Shown: positions 37,431 through 46,002 of the stretch, one piece after another
Layout of the letters: each line of letters begins with the position of its first letter
Position numbering within the stretch: position 1 is the first letter of the stretch
Assembly (NCBI RefSeq): GCF_005222915.1
Contig: NZ_STFX01000021.1
Location: 62,001 to 126,000, forward strand
Direction of reading: 5' to 3'
DNA from: Rhizobium sp. FKL33
GTDB taxonomy: Bacteria; Pseudomonadota; Alphaproteobacteria; Rhizobiales; Rhizobiaceae
Length of the DNA: 64,000 nucleotides
Translations under genes and position numbers: made by a program
The notes under the pieces: model-generated
The model's database searches: none
Seen by the model: only the letters and a program-made list of their open reading frames with translations
Told to the model about the DNA's origin: nothing

Positions 37431-38123
37431 TCAGCCGTCGAGGGCTGCGCCCTTCGGCTTCCAGTCCGGGGGGATCAGGCCCGCCGAAATCAACAGCTTG
37501 GCGGCGTCTTCGGGGCTCATGTCGAGTTCGATGACTTTGGAGCGTTCGACATAGATGAGAAACCCGGCGGTCGGCACCGGCGTCGGCGGCAGGAACACCG
37601 CCACCATATCCTTTAATCCCTTTTCCGCGAAACGATGGCCGAGCTCGCCGCGCACATCGGCGGCGATGAACACCATCGCCCAGCTTCCAGGCCCCGGAAA
37701 TTCGATCATGCCGACTTTCTTGAACGAGGTGCTGCGCTCGGCGAACACCGTCTCGAACAGCTGCTTCAGCGCCTTGTAGAGCGAGCGGACCAGCGGCGTG
37801 CGGTCCATGATCGATTCGCCGAATTCGACGATCGAGCGGCCGATCAGATTCTTGGCGAAAGTGCCGATCAGCGTGATCATGATCACCGCGATCAGCAGGC
37901 CAAAGCCGGGAATGGCGAATTTGATGTAGTTTTCGGGGTTGTAGCGGTAGGGGATATAGGGTTTGACCCAGCTGTCGGCCCAATGGATCAGCGTCCAGGT
38001 CAGCCAGATGGTGATCGCGATCGGCGCGCAGATGATCAGGCCCGTCAGAAAATTGTTGCGGAGCCGCACGCCGAAAGTCGGCTTATGCGGCGCGGGGTCT
38101 GGCGTATGAGGATCCTGGGTCAT
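37431..38123 (-). CDS. DUF502 family membrane protein
   Basis: The 230-residue protein has two membrane segments (LTGLIICAPIAITIWLTWTL, about 28-47, and FAIPGFGLLIAVIMITLIGT, about 69-88). A soluble domain follows with the DUF502 landmarks SIMDRTPLVRSLYKALKQL and VGMIEFPGPGSWAMVFI, ending VFLPPTPVPTAGFLIYV. The function is unknown; a membrane-bound regulatory role has been suggested for relatives. It is convergent to recG with no base between the two stop codons. Confidence 0.88.
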   Translation of the reverse strand: MTQDPHTPDPAPHKPTFGVRLRNNFLTGLIICAPIAITIWLTWTLIHWADSWVKPYIPYRYNPENYIKFAIPGFGLLIAVIMITLIGTFAKNLIGRSIVEFGESIMDRTPLVRSLYKALKQLFETVFAERSTSFKKVGMIEFPGPGSWAMVFIAADVRGELGHRFAEKGLKDMVAVFLPPTPVPTAGFLIYVERSKVIELDMSPEDAAKLLISAGLIPPDWKPKGAALDG

Positions 38124-38173
38124 CAGGTCCCCTGTTTAACGCGACTTTTCCGCGCCGCACAAGATTTTTATGA

Positions 38174-40000
38174 TCACTCGACCGTGACCGACTTGGCGAG
38201 GTTTCTGGGTTGGTCGACATCCGTGCCCATAAACACGGCGGTGTGATAGGCGAGCAGCTGGATCGGCAGCGAAAAGATCATCGGATGGATCGCCTCGTCC
38301 ATATCCGGCAGCACGATCGTCGCCATAGTCTTGAGATCGCTCGCCTTGGCGCCCTTCTCGTCGGTCACGAAGATGATCTTGCCGCCGCGCGCCGCCACTT
38401 CCTGCATGTTGGACACGGTCTTCTCGAAGAAGCGGTCATGCGGGGCGATCACGATCACCGGCATGGTTTCGTCGATCAGCGCGATCGGTCCATGCTTGAG
38501 TTCGCCGGCCGCATAGCCTTCGGCATGGATATAGGAGATTTCCTTGAGCTTCAGCGCGCCTTCGAGCGCAATCGGATAGCTGGTGCCGCGACCGAGATAA
38601 AGCACATGCTTGAATTTCGTGAGATCCCGGGCCAGCGTCTCTATCTGGGGCTGGATACGGTTGAGGACCGCGCTCATGATGCGCGGCATTTCTGCGAGAT
38701 GACCGACCAGCGCCCGTTCCTCGGTCTCCGTGAGCGTCCCGCGCTGGCGGCCGGCGCGGATGGCGAGCGCGGCCAGCGCCGTCAACTGGCAGGTGAAGGC
38801 CTTGGTCGAGGCGACGCCGATCTCGGGGCCGGCAAGGATCGGAAACACCGCATCGGCTTCGCGCGCGATGGTCGATTCCTTGACATTCACGACCGCGCCG
38901 ATCGACAGTCCCTGCTCCCGGCAATAGCGCAGCGACGCCAGCGTATCCGCCGTTTCGCCCGATTGCGAAATGAACAGAGCCGCCGATCCCTCGCTGAGCG
39001 GCGCGTCGCGATAGCGGAATTCCGAGGCGACGTCGATTTCCACCGGCAGCCGCGCATAGCGCTCGAACCAGTATTTCGACGTCAAGCCCGCGAGATAGGC
39101 GGTGCCGCAGGCGGTGATCGCCAGGCTGTTGAGCCTGGCGAAGTCGATGCCGTCATTCAGCTCGCGCACGCCGCCTTCAGTGAAATCGATATAGTGGCCG
39201 AGCGCATGCGACACGGCTTCCGGCTGCTCATAGATTTCCTTTTCCATGAAGTGACGATGATTGCCCTTGTCGATCAGATAGGCGCTTGCCGAGGAGATGC
39301 GGATCGGCCGCGATACCGGATTGCCGTCGAGATCGAAAATATGCGCGCCGCCCGCGCCCAGCACCGCCCAGTCGCCGTCTTCGAGATAGGCGATGCGATT
39401 GGTGAAGGGCGACAGCGCAATGGCGTCGGAACCCAGGAACATCTCCTTGTCGCCATAGCCAATGGCGAGCGGCGGCCCCGAGCGCGCCGCCATGATGGTC
39501 GAGGGATCATCCTGAAAGATCACCGCCAGCGCATAGGCGCCGGTCACACGGCGGAGCATGGCGTGCATCGCTTCACGGCGGCCCATCCCGTCACGACGGA
39601 ATTTCGCCAGCAATTGCGCGGCGACCTCAGTGTCGGTCTGGGTCTGGAAGACTACGCCTTCGGCAGCAAGCTCCTTCTTGATCTCGGAAAAATTCTCGAT
39701 GATGCCGTTGTGAACCACGGCGACGCCGTCGACGAAATGCGGATGCGCATTGGTTTCCGTCGGCGCGCCATGCGTCGCCCAACGGGTATGCGCAATGCCG
39801 ATTTTGCCGGCCAGCGGCTCAGCCGCCAGCTTCTGTTCGAGATTGACGAGCTTGCCTTCCGCGCGGCGTCGTTCCAGCCTGTTGTCATGGATCGTGGCGA
39901 CGCCTGCGGAATCATAGCCGCGATATTCCAGCCGCTTCAGCGCATCCACCAGCCGCGCCGCCACCGGCTCCACGCCCACGATCCCGACAATCCCGCACAT
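38174..40000 (-). CDS. glmS: Glutamine-fructose-6-phosphate aminotransferase (isomerizing)
   Basis: Makes glucosamine 6-phosphate from fructose 6-phosphate and glutamine, the first step to UDP-GlcNAc. The mature enzyme needs Cys at position 2, which fixes the start at ATG 40000 (MCGIVGIVGVEPVAARLVDA); GGAGCGGAAT lies just upstream. The 608-residue protein has the glutaminase domain (about 1-240) and two SIS isomerase domains with AITACGTAYLAGL and SQSGETADTLASLRYC. An operator-like palindrome lies 27 bases ahead of the ATG. glmU is 1.1 kb upstream on the same strand, separated by an insert. Confidence 0.97.
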   Translation of the reverse strand: MCGIVGIVGVEPVAARLVDALKRLEYRGYDSAGVATIHDNRLERRRAEGKLVNLEQKLAAEPLAGKIGIAHTRWATHGAPTETNAHPHFVDGVAVVHNGIIENFSEIKKELAAEGVVFQTQTDTEVAAQLLAKFRRDGMGRREAMHAMLRRVTGAYALAVIFQDDPSTIMAARSGPPLAIGYGDKEMFLGSDAIALSPFTNRIAYLEDGDWAVLGAGGAHIFDLDGNPVSRPIRISSASAYLIDKGNHRHFMEKEIYEQPEAVSHALGHYIDFTEGGVRELNDGIDFARLNSLAITACGTAYLAGLTSKYWFERYARLPVEIDVASEFRYRDAPLSEGSAALFISQSGETADTLASLRYCREQGLSIGAVVNVKESTIAREADAVFPILAGPEIGVASTKAFTCQLTALAALAIRAGRQRGTLTETEERALVGHLAEMPRIMSAVLNRIQPQIETLARDLTKFKHVLYLGRGTSYPIALEGALKLKEISYIHAEGYAAGELKHGPIALIDETMPVIVIAPHDRFFEKTVSNMQEVAARGGKIIFVTDEKGAKASDLKTMATIVLPDMDEAIHPMIFSLPIQLLAYHTAVFMGTDVDQPRNLAKSVTVE

Positions 40001-40026
40001 ATTCCGCTCCTGCCTGCAGTCACTCT

Positions 40027-40048
40027 GAAATTGGTCTCTACCAATTTC
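40027..40048 (-). promoter_or_regulatory. dre-like palindrome upstream of glmS
   Basis: GAAATTGGT (40027-40035) and ACCAATTTC (40040-40048) are exact reverse complements around a CTCT centre. The TGGT-N4-ACCA core has the form of the dre operators bound by the GlcN6P-responsive HutC-type GntR regulators DasR and NagR. Its place 27 bases before the glmS start codon fits a repressor site, or a hairpin in the glmS leader. Confidence 0.5.
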
Positions 40049-40286
40049 CGATTTCATGCTGCGACTTGTGGCCGGATTTTTGGCGCGCGGCAACGCCCCG
40101 CGCATCAAATTCGGTTTCGTGCGTTAACGAGCGAGCGAAATTACGTTGCAAACGAAACGATTACGGGGGTGGGTTGGTAGCGACGTATCAGAAGCGTTTC
40201 GCAGATATCCTGCACGTGCAAGCTCGACCTTGTTGAGTCACATCAAAACGGTGTGTTAGAATGGCTATGCAGCAGCCAAACAAAAG

Positions 40287-40769
40287 CTATAGGGTTTTAC
40301 GCATGAATATGCAGGCCATGGCTAGACCTGAGTCAAGCACATGCTCCCCCCATTCCAGGGTCTCATAGCCCATAGCCGTGTAAAAGGGATGCGCCGTGAC
40401 CGATGAATGCAGGCGCAGTTCCTTAATTCCTCTCTCTTTTGCAGCGTGTTCAAGCTGCGTGACCAGGGCTTTTCCGACACCTTGGCGAGCCGCGTTCGGG
40501 GCAACGTAACATGCCCGCAACTCTTCATTCGCGATGACAATTGCGGCAAAGCCTACGAGTTCCCTTTGGTAAAACGCCACGAAACGCAACTCACCTTCGG
40601 GATTGGCGTTAAACTTAGCCACCGACTTTTCTGTTACTGGCAACGGTGCCCAATGCGCCACAATCTCGGCAGAGTAGTCGCGCGCGGCTGTCATGCGCAC
40701 GGCTGAATGGTGAGCTTCTAGCGCATCGCGCGCATCGTCTGGCCTGATGGGTCGAATTACCAAAGTCAT
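40287..40769 (-). CDS. GNAT-family N-acetyltransferase
   Basis: The 160-residue protein has the GNAT fold with the acetyl-CoA pyrophosphate loop in VAPNAARQGVGKALVTQLEH (motif A, about residues 90-109, pattern R-x-x-G-V-G-K-A), followed by LRLHSSVTAHPFYTAMGYE. The substrate is unknown; proteins of this shape acetylate small amines, antibiotics or protein N-termini. The surroundings are less GC-rich than the flanking glm genes, and it interrupts the usual glmU-glmS order, so it was probably acquired. Confidence 0.85.
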   Translation of the reverse strand: MTLVIRPIRPDDARDALEAHHSAVRMTAARDYSAEIVAHWAPLPVTEKSVAKFNANPEGELRFVAFYQRELVGFAAIVIANEELRACYVAPNAARQGVGKALVTQLEHAAKERGIKELRLHSSVTAHPFYTAMGYETLEWGEHVLDSGLAMACIFMRKTL

Positions 40770-40863
40770 ACAATAAAGGTAGCACGTCCTGCGGGGCTGG
40801 TCATATGTAGGTTTTCTGTTCTGTTACTATTCAGCCCCTTGTTCGGTTGAACGGTGAATGTTT

Positions 40864-40957
40864 GCGACGGAGAAAGCAGCAGCGCCTGGACCAGGGGCGT
40901 GACCGGGGGAGTCGGGCTCCCCCGGCTGTGGCGACAGCCTCGCCGTCCAACAGGAGG
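40864..40957 (+). ncRNA. Structured leader before the 29-codon ORF
   Basis: Several stems can form: CGCC/GGCG (40883-40886 with 40896-40899); a perfect 9-bp CCGGGGGAG/CTCCCCCGG hairpin (40903-40911 with 40917-40925); and two competing ones, GGCTGT/ACAGCC (40924-40929 with 40934-40939) and GGCGA/TCGCC (40930-40934 with 40940-40944). Directly after comes AGGAGG (40952-40957). A regulated leader or a dual-function small RNA is likely. No known RNA family was recognised. Confidence 0.45.
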
Positions 40958-40964
40958 TTATGCG

Positions 40965-41054
40965 ATGAGGCAATTGCCATACAGCATAACGCTTACTCTT
41001 AGAAGAAGCCGGAGCGGCTGGTCCTTGTCTCTCCGGATCTCATATAGGAAGTGA
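40965..41054 (+). CDS. 29-residue cationic beta-hairpin-like peptide, unknown function
   Basis: The ORF begins MRQLPYSITLTLRRSRSG and continues with WSLSLRISYRK. A perfect AGGAGG (40952-40957) lies 7 bases before the ATG. Hydrophobic residues alternate with polar ones in two stretches (I8, L10, L12 and W19, L21, L23, I25, Y27), with RRSRSG between, as expected for an amphipathic beta-hairpin. It has six arginines, one lysine and no acidic residue. No signal peptide or membrane helix is seen. It lies behind a structured leader and before a hairpin, with no partner gene on its strand. The frame is open upstream to ATG 40854, but that start has a weak ribosome site. A very short out-of-frame ATG-CGA-TGA overlaps the start. 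Confidence 0.55.
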   Translation: MRQLPYSITLTLRRSRSGWSLSLRISYRK

Positions 41055-41059
41055 GTCCC

Positions 41060-41087
41060 GGCAGGCGGAGTTCGCGCTCCGCCTGCC
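41060..41087. terminator. Hairpin between the 29-codon ORF and glmU
   Basis: GGCAGGCGGAG (41060-41070) and CTCCGCCTGCC (41077-41087) form a perfect 11-bp stem with a 6-base loop, 5 bases past the small ORF stop and 38 bases beyond the glmU stop. There is no T-tract on either strand. It probably separates the convergent transcripts. Confidence 0.55.
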
Positions 41088-41125
41088 ACTCCTGAAAATA
41101 CGCGACTTCAGGCATGGTTGCAAGG

Positions 41126-42493
41126 TCAGCCCTTGCTCGCCGCCTTCTTCGCCTTCTTGATCGCCTCGTTGCGCGCCATGATCTCGCGGCCATAGCCTTC
41201 CTTGGTCACCTGCCGGGCGCGGCCGAAGGCGGCGGCCCCGTCCGGTACATTTTCGGTGATGACGCTGCCTGACGCGGTCAGTGCGCCCTCACCCACGCTG
41301 ACCGGCGCGACCAGGGAGCTGTTGGAGCCGATGAAGGCGTCGGCGCCGATGCGGGTCTCGTATTTGTTGAAGCCGTCATAGTTGCAGGTGATCGTGCCGG
41401 CGCCGATATTGGCGCGCGCGCCGACCACGGCGTCGCCGATATAGCTGAGATGGTTGACCTTGGCGCCCTCGCCGATCTCAGCTTTCTTCACCTCGCAGAA
41501 ATTGCCGACCTTGGCGTTGGCGAGCAGCTTCGCCTCCGGCCGCAGCCGCGCGAAGGGTCCAACGGACGCGCCGGAGGAAATATAGGCGCCTTCGATATGC
41601 GAGAAGGCGTGGATGACCACATTGGCCTCCACCGTCACGCCCGGCCCGAAGATCACATTCGGCTCGATCGTCACGTCCTGGCCGATCACCGTGTCATAGG
41701 AGAGAAACACCGTTTCGGGCGCAATCATCGTCACGCCCGACACCATCAGCTCCCGCCGCTTGCGCTTCTGCCAGATGGCTTCGAGGTCTGCGAGTTCGGC
41801 GCGATTGTTGCAGCCCGCAGCCATCTCAAAGGAGGCTTCGACGGTAGCCGCCTTGCCGCCCTCGGCGCGGACGATCTCGACGAGGTCGGTGAGATAGTAT
41901 TCGCCCTTCACATTGGCGTTGCCGATCTTGCGCAACAGCGAAGCGGCCTTCGCGCCATTGATCGCCATCAGGCCGGAATTGCAGAAATCGATCTGCCGTT
42001 CCTCGTCGGTCGCATCCTTTTCTTCGCGGATGGCGACAAGTTCGCCGTCCTTTTCGAGCAATCGCCCATAGCCGGTCGGCGACGGCGTCCGGAAACCGAT
42101 GATGGCGAGATCATAGCCTTCGGTGAGTTTGGCGCGCGCGGCGGCCAACGGCCCCGCCTCGATCAGCGGCGCATCGCCATAGGCCACCAGCACCGCGTCA
42201 TAGCCGGCCTCGATTTCGCTCGCCGCCATCAGCACGGCATGTCCCGTGCCCAGGCGCTGCGTCTGTTCGAATACAGTCACCGGCAGCTTGCCGGTTGACG
42301 CCGCTGCGGCAACGGCGTCGCCGTCACGTCCGACGATGAGGGCGATCTTGTCGGCGCCGCTTTCATCCAGCGCCGCCACCACATGCGAAATCATCGGCCG
42401 GTTCCCGATCGTGTGCAGCACCTTCGACTTGGCCGATTTCATCCGCGTGCTGTCGCCCGCCGCCAGAACCACGGCCAGAACTTTTCCCGACAT
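41126..42493 (-). CDS. glmU: Bifunctional UDP-GlcNAc pyrophosphorylase / GlcN-1-P N-acetyltransferase
   Basis: Makes UDP-GlcNAc from glucosamine 1-phosphate in two steps. The N-terminal uridyltransferase domain (about 1-230) has [20 protein letters not shown] and [13 protein letters not shown]. The C-terminal domain (about 250-450) is a left-handed beta-helix of hexapeptide repeats, with the catalytic-histidine region [20 protein letters not shown] and the [20 protein letters not shown] block. The 455-residue length is normal. In related genomes glmS is its direct neighbour; here 1.1 kb intervene. Confidence 0.97.
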   Translation of the reverse strand: MSGKVLAVVLAAGDSTRMKSAKSKVLHTIGNRPMISHVVAALDESGADKIALIVGRDGDAVAAAASTGKLPVTVFEQTQRLGTGHAVLMAASEIEAGYDAVLVAYGDAPLIEAGPLAAARAKLTEGYDLAIIGFRTPSPTGYGRLLEKDGELVAIREEKDATDEERQIDFCNSGLMAINGAKAASLLRKIGNANVKGEYYLTDLVEIVRAEGGKAATVEASFEMAAGCNNRAELADLEAIWQKRKRRELMVSGVTMIAPETVFLSYDTVIGQDVTIEPNVIFGPGVTVEANVVIHAFSHIEGAYISSGASVGPFARLRPEAKLLANAKVGNFCEVKKAEIGEGAKVNHLSYIGDAVVGARANIGAGTITCNYDGFNKYETRIGADAFIGSNSSLVAPVSVGEGALTASGSVITENVPDGAAAFGRARQVTKEGYGREIMARNEAIKKAKKAASKG

Positions 42494-42644
42494 TCCGAAT
42501 CTCCCTCTTTTGTTTGGTCATTGAAATAGCAAGACCGAGGTTTCCCTCCAAGCACTCCGCGCATGTCGGTCGATTTCCGCCACAATGATGGCAGGGCCGG
42601 CAATTTGCTATTCGATTCATGGCGCCATGATTGAGGGCCCGAAT

Positions 42645-42687
42645 TCCACAGGCTACCGACAGCCTGATCCTTCATTTCGCCTGTGGA
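42645..42687 (+). promoter_or_regulatory. Possible two-state leader before the autotransporter start
   Basis: TCCACAGGC (42645-42653) pairs perfectly with GCCTGTGGA (42679-42687), which holds the only Shine-Dalgarno-like bases (GTGGA) 5 bases before ATG 42693. A competing stem, CAGGCT (42649-42654) with AGCCTG (42661-42666), uses the same left arm. The two cannot coexist, so the ribosome site could be closed or open. Whether a transcript starts upstream of 42645 is not known. Confidence 0.4.
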
Positions 42688-42692
42688 CCACA

Positions 42693-45233
42693 ATGTTCAA
42701 GATTTCATCGATATCGTCTCGTATCGCCGCGACATTCGCCGCCGCATTGTTCTGCCTCTTCGGCCCTGCATTGACTGGCGGCCAGCAGGTTTGGGCAGGC
42801 AGCACTTACTGTTTCCTGTATGTCGAATTGACGTCTGAAAACCTGACCTATGGCGGGACGTTCGCAGCAACCGTAACCGTCAGGCCCAATTCGACGGCGG
42901 ACTGGTCCGGAAACATCGGATCGGGCACGGTCACGTTCCGTATCGAAGACGGCGCCGATCTGGGAACGACGACGCTGACGCAAGACGGGACCGAGTTCAA
43001 GGGATCCTTCAGCTTCAACACGCCGTCGCCGGGCACATATGGTCTTGAAGCCCTCTATAGCGGCGACGATGAACTGATCGACTGTAGCACCATGCAATCG
43101 GAAACCTTTCAGGACATCAAGGTCACCAAGGCCACGCCATCGCCGGTCGTGAGCCAGTCGGCAAGCGAAAGCAGCCTCGGTTCAGCCGTAACCTTCACCG
43201 TCGAAGCGGCGTCTGTCGGCTCCTCTTTCTCGGCGCCCACCGGAAAAGTGACCTTTTATGCCGACGGCGTCCGACTGGGCTCCGCAAGCGTGACCGATGG
43301 AAAAGCGTCGATCTCGACGAGCAAGCTCGCGAAGGGCGACCATACGATCTCGGCGCGGATCGCAAGCGACACCAATTACAAGGCCGCCGACAGCAATGAG
43401 ATCACCCATTCCGTCATCGATGCAGAATACCAGATCCAGGCGCTGCCGGAGACGGCGCCGAAGGGCAAGATCGGAAGCAGCTATTCGCTGCAATTCCGTG
43501 GCGCGGGTGGCGTAGCCCCCTACACCATCTCCAAAACCAGCGGTTCGCTTCCAAAAGGTCTGTCCTTCTCTGCATCTGGCCTGGTTTCCGGAACGCCGCA
43601 ACAAACCGGTGATTATCCCATCACGGTGAATGTCGTAGACGCAAACGGCGTTGCCGATGACGTCAGCGTGACGATTTCCATCAATGAGGACGTGATCACG
43701 GCGCTGCCGGAAACCGCTCCCGCAGGCAAAGTCGGCGAGGCGTATAAGCTGCAGTTTCGCGCCAAAGGCGGCGTCGCGCCCTATAGCTTTAAATTGACCG
43801 GGGGACAGCTCCCGAAGGGACTGACTTTTTCATCATCTGGCCTGGTTTCGGGCGAGCCTGAAAAACAGGGCGATTTCCCGATCACCGTCCGCGCGCGCGA
43901 CGTCAACGGCGTGACGGATGATGTCAGCGTCGTGATCGTCGTCTCGAACGGCAAGATCGTCGTCAATCCGTCGGTCGCGCCGTCGGGCGACCTCGGAACG
44001 CCCTATGTGCTGCAATTCTATGGAACCGGCGGCCAGGCGCCCTACAGCTTCGAGCTGGTGGGTGGCGCCTTGCCGAAGGGCCTTTCCATGAACAAGTCAG
44101 GCAAAGTCAGCGGCTCGCCGCTTGAGACCGGCAGCTTCCCGATCGAAGTTCGCGGCACGGACAAGAATGGTCTCAGGGACCGCACCAAGGTCACCATCGT
44201 CATCGATCGGACATCGAATACCGACGATTTGGCGGGAATTCTGGAAGCGGAGCGGCGCGCGGCGCGCAGGCTTGGTGAAAATCAGATCGACGCGGTGCTG
44301 GGACGGCTGTCGGCCCTGCATGGATCGGAATGCATGACGTCGTCCCTGTCCATGAACGTGAACGGCGGCAGCCTGTCCAAATCCAATGCGGATACGGTCT
44401 GCGCCGAGGATTATGCGGCCTGGTTCAACGGCAATTACAGCATCGGCGAACGCGATGAGCATGGACGCCAACCCGAACTCGACTATGGGACCGCCGGCTT
44501 GACCGCCGGCATCGACCGTCGGCTGAGCGAAGCGCTCATCGTCGGCGCATCGATCGGCATGGGTTTGGATGAAACCGACATCGGCGACATGGGCTCGCGT
44601 TCCGAAGGAAAGGCGTTTTCGATTGCCGGCTACGGGTCCTACATGTTCGCCGAACAGTCGTTCCTGGACGCCGTCGTCGGATACAACAAGCTGGACTTCA
44701 GCGCGCGCCGTTTTGTTTCTGATGATGTCTACGCCCGCTACGATCGTGACGGCGACCAACTGTTTGCGGCGACCTCGATCAGCACGATTGCGGATATCGG
44801 CGCGATCAAGGCGACGCCCTATGGCCGGCTCAAGATCACGGCGACGCATCTCGACCAAACCCAGGAATATGGCGCAGGAGCGGACAACCTCACCTACCAG
44901 TCGTCCAGCGACTTCACCTCCACGGCGTCGGTCGGCATGACGCTGGAGAAGACCTATTCCGTCGAATTCGGGTCCATCACGCCCTTTGTAACCTTGGAAT
45001 ATCAACGCGAATTGTCTGGCGATGCGACCCAGGACGCCTATTACACATCGGATGCAGACAGCACTCTTTCCGCAGACCTGGACACCGTTGCGGACAATCT
45101 GGCGACCGCCCAGATCGGAGCCAGATTTGCCTTCGGCGATCAGTCCAGCCTGAACCTCTCCTATCGCGGCTCGAGCGATTTTTCGAACAACTGGATGCAA
45201 TCCGTTTTCGGCCAGCTCAGCGTCAGATTTTGA
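42693..45233 (+). CDS. Autotransporter with immunoglobulin-like passenger repeats
   Basis: The 846-residue protein starts at ATG 42693 with a signal peptide (ISSRIAATFAAALFCLFGPA, ending near residue 35). Residues about 40-240 hold two Ig-like domains of the bacterial Ig3/Big5 kind (FRIEDGADLGTTTLTQDG and KVTFYADGVRLGSASVTDGK). Three He_PIG-type repeats follow, starting near residues 249, 336 and 425, each with a TAPxGxxGxxYxLQF start and a LPKGLxxxxSGxVSG turn. The autotransporter beta-barrel covers about 580-846 and ends QLSVRF, with the terminal aromatic needed for outer-membrane insertion. It is probably a surface adhesin. It has its own transcription unit, divergent from glmU. Confidence 0.85.
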   Translation: MFKISSISSRIAATFAAALFCLFGPALTGGQQVWAGSTYCFLYVELTSENLTYGGTFAATVTVRPNSTADWSGNIGSGTVTFRIEDGADLGTTTLTQDGTEFKGSFSFNTPSPGTYGLEALYSGDDELIDCSTMQSETFQDIKVTKATPSPVVSQSASESSLGSAVTFTVEAASVGSSFSAPTGKVTFYADGVRLGSASVTDGKASISTSKLAKGDHTISARIASDTNYKAADSNEITHSVIDAEYQIQALPETAPKGKIGSSYSLQFRGAGGVAPYTISKTSGSLPKGLSFSASGLVSGTPQQTGDYPITVNVVDANGVADDVSVTISINEDVITALPETAPAGKVGEAYKLQFRAKGGVAPYSFKLTGGQLPKGLTFSSSGLVSGEPEKQGDFPITVRARDVNGVTDDVSVVIVVSNGKIVVNPSVAPSGDLGTPYVLQFYGTGGQAPYSFELVGGALPKGLSMNKSGKVSGSPLETGSFPIEVRGTDKNGLRDRTKVTIVIDRTSNTDDLAGILEAERRAARRLGENQIDAVLGRLSALHGSECMTSSLSMNVNGGSLSKSNADTVCAEDYAAWFNGNYSIGERDEHGRQPELDYGTAGLTAGIDRRLSEALIVGASIGMGLDETDIGDMGSRSEGKAFSIAGYGSYMFAEQSFLDAVVGYNKLDFSARRFVSDDVYARYDRDGDQLFAATSISTIADIGAIKATPYGRLKITATHLDQTQEYGAGADNLTYQSSSDFTSTASVGMTLEKTYSVEFGSITPFVTLEYQRELSGDATQDAYYTSDADSTLSADLDTVADNLATAQIGARFAFGDQSSLNLSYRGSSDFSNNWMQSVFGQLSVRF

Positions 45234-45264
45234 GAAAATCAGACAGTGATGAACATGAAGAAAA

Positions 45265-45294
45265 ATGGACCACAGGGCGTCGCCGGTGGTCCAT
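45265..45294 (+). terminator. Hairpin after the autotransporter gene
   Basis: ATGGACCA (45265-45272) and TGGTCCAT (45287-45294) form an 8-bp stem 31 bases past the stop codon. There is no T-tract, so terminator function is uncertain. Confidence 0.35.
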
Positions 45295-45382
45295 TCGGGC
45301 CTAACAAAGATACTACGTTGACCCTGGCTTTCGCAGTGAACTCCCATTGACTTGCCGCAAAACCGCAAACTCGAGTTTGAGA

Positions 45383-45859
45383 TCAGCCGCCATGTCTTGC
45401 AGCGATCGGCGGGCCGACGATCTCCATGCCGTAACGAGCCGCCATCTCGGGAATTTCGCTGGTCGGCCGACCGTTCATCGCGGGCATGAATTGTTCAAAT
45501 CCGCCGGGGCTCAACAAGACCACCATTCGCGCAGGCGTCTCCTCGAAATTGCGGAACGCGTGAGGCTTCCCGCGCGGAATGGCGGCGAAACCGCCAGGAC
45601 CTGTCCTGAAATTTTCACCGTCACAAACGAAATCAACAATCCCTTCGAGAACATAGAGGACCTCATCCGCATCGTGGTGGATATGCAGCGGAGGTCCTGA
45701 AAATGGCGAGACGATGATCTCTGTCAGCGAAAACAGCCCGCCGGTATGATGGGTTTCAACCCGCATGGCGATCTGCTCGCCCGGCAAAGGCTGGAACCAT
45801 TTCCTGTTGTCGGCAGCGCCAAAAAGATGTTGGCTAAGGCCTGAAAATGTCTTGTCCAT
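45383..45859 (-). CDS. Cupin-domain protein
   Basis: The 158-residue protein (MDKTFSGLSQHLFGAADNRK, ATG 45859) is a single-domain cupin. Metal ligands are seen in PPLHIHHDADEVLYVLEG (motif 1: H-x-H-x(4)-E-x(6)-G) and IPRGKPHAFRNFEETPARMV (motif 2: P-x(3)-H). Proteins of this kind include quercetin dioxygenase-like enzymes and sugar isomerases; the substrate is not evident. It lies 143 bp downstream of an AraC-type regulator on the same strand, which probably controls it. Confidence 0.82.
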   Translation of the reverse strand: MDKTFSGLSQHLFGAADNRKWFQPLPGEQIAMRVETHHTGGLFSLTEIIVSPFSGPPLHIHHDADEVLYVLEGIVDFVCDGENFRTGPGGFAAIPRGKPHAFRNFEETPARMVVLLSPGGFEQFMPAMNGRPTSEIPEMAARYGMEIVGPPIAARHGG

Positions 45860-46002
45860 TCTGTCTGTTGTCCTGTTGCTACCGCAAACCAAATCGTCGC
45901 GTTAGTGTTTGCGTTTGGAGCATAGGACTTCGCTGATCTGGCGTCGTGAACGGACCAGACGGAATTAGAACAAAACCGAGGGGCGTTTTCGCGCCTCGCG
46001 CA

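Noticed and set aside
40854-40964. Longer 66-codon version of the small cationic ORF
   Set aside because: The added 37 codons run through the GC-rich hairpins and have a poor ribosome site, whereas ATG 40965 has a perfect AGGAGG.
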